Assembly (NCBI GenBank): GCA_001801405.1
Contig: MGXQ01000021.1
Location: 1-8,649, forward strand
From: Gammaproteobacteria bacterium RIFCSPHIGHO2_02_FULL_42_13
GTDB lineage: Bacteria > Pseudomonadota > Gammaproteobacteria > UBA12402
Length of the DNA: 8,649 nt
Reading direction: 5' to 3'
In this document: one piece after another, positions 6,665 through 8,649 of the stretch
Numbering within the stretch: the stretch's first letter is position 1
Layout of the letters: each line of letters begins with the position of its first letter
Translations under genes and position numbers: made by a program
Notes under the pieces: model-generated
Told to the model about the DNA's origin: nothing
Database searches by the model: none
The model's input: the letters and a program-made list of their open reading frames with translations, nothing else

Positions 6665-6684
6665 CTTAAGATTTCCTTAAGATT
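6665..6684 (+). promoter_or_regulatory. PmrA box (response-regulator operator)
   Basis: Two identical half-sites CTTAAGATT (6665-6673 and 6676-6684) are separated by TC, giving an 11-bp repeat period. Each half-site matches the Legionella/Coxiella PmrA consensus cTTAATatT-N2-cTTAATatT at 8 of 9 positions. The pair also fits the enteric PmrA pattern CTTAAG-N5-CTTAAG. It ends 7 nt before an extended -10, so it occupies the -35 region, the position expected for activation by PmrA. In Legionella and Coxiella, PmrAB activates many Dot/Icm effector genes and some secretion-system genes. Control of the 6735-8567 gene by a PmrA-like regulator is a strong inference. Confidence 0.8.
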
Positions 6685-6688
6685 CGCA

Positions 6689-6697
6689 TGCTATTTT
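6689..6697 (+). promoter_or_regulatory. Extended -10 promoter element
   Basis: TG-C-TATTTT fits the extended -10 form TGnTATAAT with four of six hexamer matches and the TG dinucleotide intact. No TTGACA-like -35 is present; the PmrA box takes its place, as expected for an activator-dependent promoter. Transcription would start around 6704-6706, giving a leader of about 30 nt. Confidence 0.5.
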
Positions 6698-6734
6698 AAG
6701 AATGAAGAAGAAAGTAAGGAAATAGGGTGATGAT

Positions 6735-8567
6735 ATGGGTATAGCTGATCTTCTCAGAGCGTTATCACCTTCTCGAGCAGGAGAGGGAGGGAAAGCTGTC
6801 CGTCCACCCAGCCCGTTAACCCTCAGTGCCAGCCGTGTTTATGGCAGTTTATCGAAGTTACTGGATTCTCGAGATTCTCCAAAAGCAAAACGTTCATTAT
6901 TTAGTGATGCAGTACTTGTTGCCGCCCCTCAGCCTCAAGCGATTGCTGCTGTCGATTCTGGTGCCGCTTTTGATGTTTCTGATGTTTCTACTGTTGAGGG
7001 CCCACCGAGAGAAGCGGAGAGCGTTGATTCTGCCGAGATTCCGACTTTTAGTGCTTGCTGGAGAGACTTGTCTAGTGGAATGGAAAAATTACAAGGGGTA
7101 GCAACTATTAGCTTTGAAGCGTTATCTCCTATCCTTTTACAATTGAATCAGGTTTTACGTGATAAGGATTTTCAAGCAGTGGGAACTTTTCCTGCGGGCA
7201 TCGATTTTTGTAGGAATTTAGCAGAATTTTACGCTCACATTCTTGTTTGTCTTCCCGGGGAATTAACGGAGCCTCAAAGACAAGCATTGCGCCCACTGAT
7301 GGAATTTTATCAAGATATGATTATTGACTGCAAAGAATTATTAAATAATTTCCGTGGTACAGTAAAAAACATATGCTCGCAAGTGGAAATAAATGACGAA
7401 AACTGTCACGATGTTTGTAAGCAATTACAGGATATTTACGATCATCCGGGTTTCGACATGCTAGTGAATGAGGATGAAGGCTCTGAATTTCTTAAAACAA
7501 TACGAGGCTTTTTTCGACGCTTAATTCGGAGTGTTGAGAAAAAAACTCAACAAGCCTCGCCTGTTGCAGTTGAAGATGATGGTTATAATTTTTATCGAGA
7601 CGTTATAAAATTTTTGCAGGAATGTTATGAAATAATAAGTGATAGAAGATCGGAAAAGACAGGGGAGATAAAAACAAATCAACAAAAAACGATAGATCCA
7701 GCATGCGCGGTTGTTATAAGTCCTACGGTTACCCATCCACAAGAAAAAGCGAAGAGAGAACCCACGCTGAGTGATTTAAGAAAAGATCTGGTTGATGTAT
7801 ATGCGAAGGCACAACAAGCGGTTTCTGTGGCAAAAACTACCGAAGATTTTATTCAGGTTGATTTCTTATTGAAGAGTTTTAATGAACGAGTGACTGCTTA
7901 TCAAAAAGCAGTTAAGTCAGTGTTTGGCATTATAATTTTATATACTGTTAAAGAAGAAGCGGCACGTGCTGATGTTTATGAGTTGTTACTGTCATGGGAA
8001 ATGATTGAACCAAGTAACAGATTGATATCGATCGATGAGCGATTACCTAATTCGGATGCCTTCCCGCGTTTAGTGGAAGCGTGTAAGCTTAAAATGCATG
8101 AATTAACGGTAGCGAGAGATACAAGAGGGTTGCGACAACATTCAGATGAGCGCAATAAAAGATATGCAGAAAACAATAAGCAAACTGAGGAGCGTTTGAC
8201 CAAGGCACCACAAACTCGATTTTTCACGACAACCGCCGCTTCGCCTAATCTCTTATCCTTGGTTACCTGTATTTTGGCAGGAAAAAATCTTGTTGAAAAG
8301 CGCTTAACAGGTCCTTTTGCATTGCAAAATAAAACGGTGCATTTGATTGAGCTTACCAAAGAACGTCTGCAAGAATTTAAAGAAACAGTTGAGCGATTAG
8401 GTGCTGAACATTCTGAGGCTGTTGAGAAGGCGGTTAAGACGCTTGATTCCAAAGCCAAGAACGCTGATGACGCTGTCGCGCGCATGACGCATCAGTTAAA
8501 TACTTGGAAAGAGGCGGTCGCGCCTAGTATTCATGAGACGCCAACACCAGCGTGTACGCCGACATAG
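6735..8567 (+). CDS. Unrecognised 610-residue protein, candidate Dot/Icm effector
   Basis: I do not recognise a family. The first 105 or so residues are rich in Ser, Pro and Ala with several Arg/Lys and look disordered. Residues about 106-305 are predicted largely helical, with Cys residues at 108, 159, 172, 199, 214, 224, 228 and 297. A charged, probably flexible linker (about 305-345) separates this from a second helical part (346-590). That part ends in a strongly amphipathic, coiled-coil-like stretch (about 535-590) beginning LIELTKERLQEFKETVERL. There is no signal peptide or clear membrane segment. The tail EAVAPSIHETPTPACTPT is polar and rich in small residues, loosely like Dot/Icm C-terminal signals. 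AGGG at 6724-6727 is 7 nt before the ATG. The PmrA box upstream is the main argument for an effector. It could instead be another PmrA-regulated protein of unknown role. Confidence 0.8.
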   Translation: MGIADLLRALSPSRAGEGGKAVRPPSPLTLSASRVYGSLSKLLDSRDSPKAKRSLFSDAVLVAAPQPQAIAAVDSGAAFDVSDVSTVEGPPREAESVDSAEIPTFSACWRDLSSGMEKLQGVATISFEALSPILLQLNQVLRDKDFQAVGTFPAGIDFCRNLAEFYAHILVCLPGELTEPQRQALRPLMEFYQDMIIDCKELLNNFRGTVKNICSQVEINDENCHDVCKQLQDIYDHPGFDMLVNEDEGSEFLKTIRGFFRRLIRSVEKKTQQASPVAVEDDGYNFYRDVIKFLQECYEIISDRRSEKTGEIKTNQQKTIDPACAVVISPTVTHPQEKAKREPTLSDLRKDLVDVYAKAQQAVSVAKTTEDFIQVDFLLKSFNERVTAYQKAVKSVFGIIILYTVKEEAARADVYELLLSWEMIEPSNRLISIDERLPNSDAFPRLVEACKLKMHELTVARDTRGLRQHSDERNKRYAENNKQTEERLTKAPQTRFFTTTAASPNLLSLVTCILAGKNLVEKRLTGPFALQNKTVHLIELTKERLQEFKETVERLGAEHSEAVEKAVKTLDSKAKNADDAVARMTHQLNTWKEAVAPSIHETPTPACTPT

Positions 8568-8570
8568 AAG

Positions 8571-8649
8571 CATTCCGAATATTGCTGCGCCAGCAGTCAC
8601 GTCATTCCGGAATCAAGCGCAGCGCAGTCCTCGGAATCACGCCGTAGGC
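8571..8649. repeat. REP-like intergenic repeat, cut by the window end
   Basis: Starting 3 nt after the stop codon, the sequence is more GC-rich than its surroundings and full of symmetry. ATTCCGA (8572-8578) is inverted as TCGGAAT (8631-8637). TGCTG-CGC-CAGCA (8583-8595) is a small hairpin. ATTCCGGAAT (8604-8613) is a perfect palindrome, and GGAATC occurs twice (8609-8614 and 8633-8638). GTCATTCCGGAATC-type modules are typical of dispersed intergenic repeats. No U-run follows, so terminator function is doubtful. The element continues beyond the window. Confidence 0.55.

Noticed and set aside
7976..8485. Minus-strand 169-codon frame inside the effector candidate
   Set aside because: It lies antisense to a long plus-strand gene that has its own promoter and ribosome binding site. 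The Ser/Leu/Arg-rich product matches no known family.

Overview
The window looks like part of a gammaproteobacterial chromosome, most likely from the order Legionellales (relatives of Legionella and Coxiella). This is an inference. It rests on moderately AT-rich coding sequence, Legionella-style chemosensory proteins, and a near-consensus PmrA operator in front of an unrecognised 610-residue protein. In Legionella and Coxiella that arrangement typically marks a Dot/Icm type IV secretion effector. No rRNA, tRNA, CRISPR or insertion sequence was seen.

Positions 1-206 are non-coding and hold an 11-bp-stem hairpin repeat of the GTAGGTTGGC...GCCAACCTAC type. Positions 258-6388 form a compact, co-directional chemosensory operon: cheW1, a broken or frame-shifted small ORF, cheW2, a two-transmembrane methyl-accepting receptor, cheA, a receiver-less cheB, and a response regulator with REC and GGDEF domains. 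Several junctions overlap (ATGA at cheW2/receptor and cheB/REC-GGDEF, 20 nt at receptor/cheA), which suggests translational coupling.

The logic is that of the Wsp-type (alternative cellular function) pathway rather than flagellar chemotaxis. The receptor and the two CheW adaptors control the CheA kinase, CheA phosphorylates the REC-GGDEF protein, and the output is c-di-GMP. There is no stand-alone CheY, and CheA has neither a recognisable P2 domain nor a C-terminal receiver. CheB has lost its regulatory receiver, and no CheR methyltransferase is encoded here. The only phosphorylatable receiver in the window is therefore on the diguanylate cyclase.

Positions 6389-6734 are a 346-bp intergenic region. 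It ends in a perfect 9-bp direct repeat (CTTAAGATT, 2-nt spacer, CTTAAGATT), an extended -10 and a ribosome binding site. These serve the gene at 6735-8567, which encodes a soluble, largely helical protein of unknown function with a disordered N-terminus and a Pro/Thr-rich C-terminal tail. The last 82 bases hold a short REP-like repeat that runs off the window. The operon and the effector candidate are probably separate transcription units.
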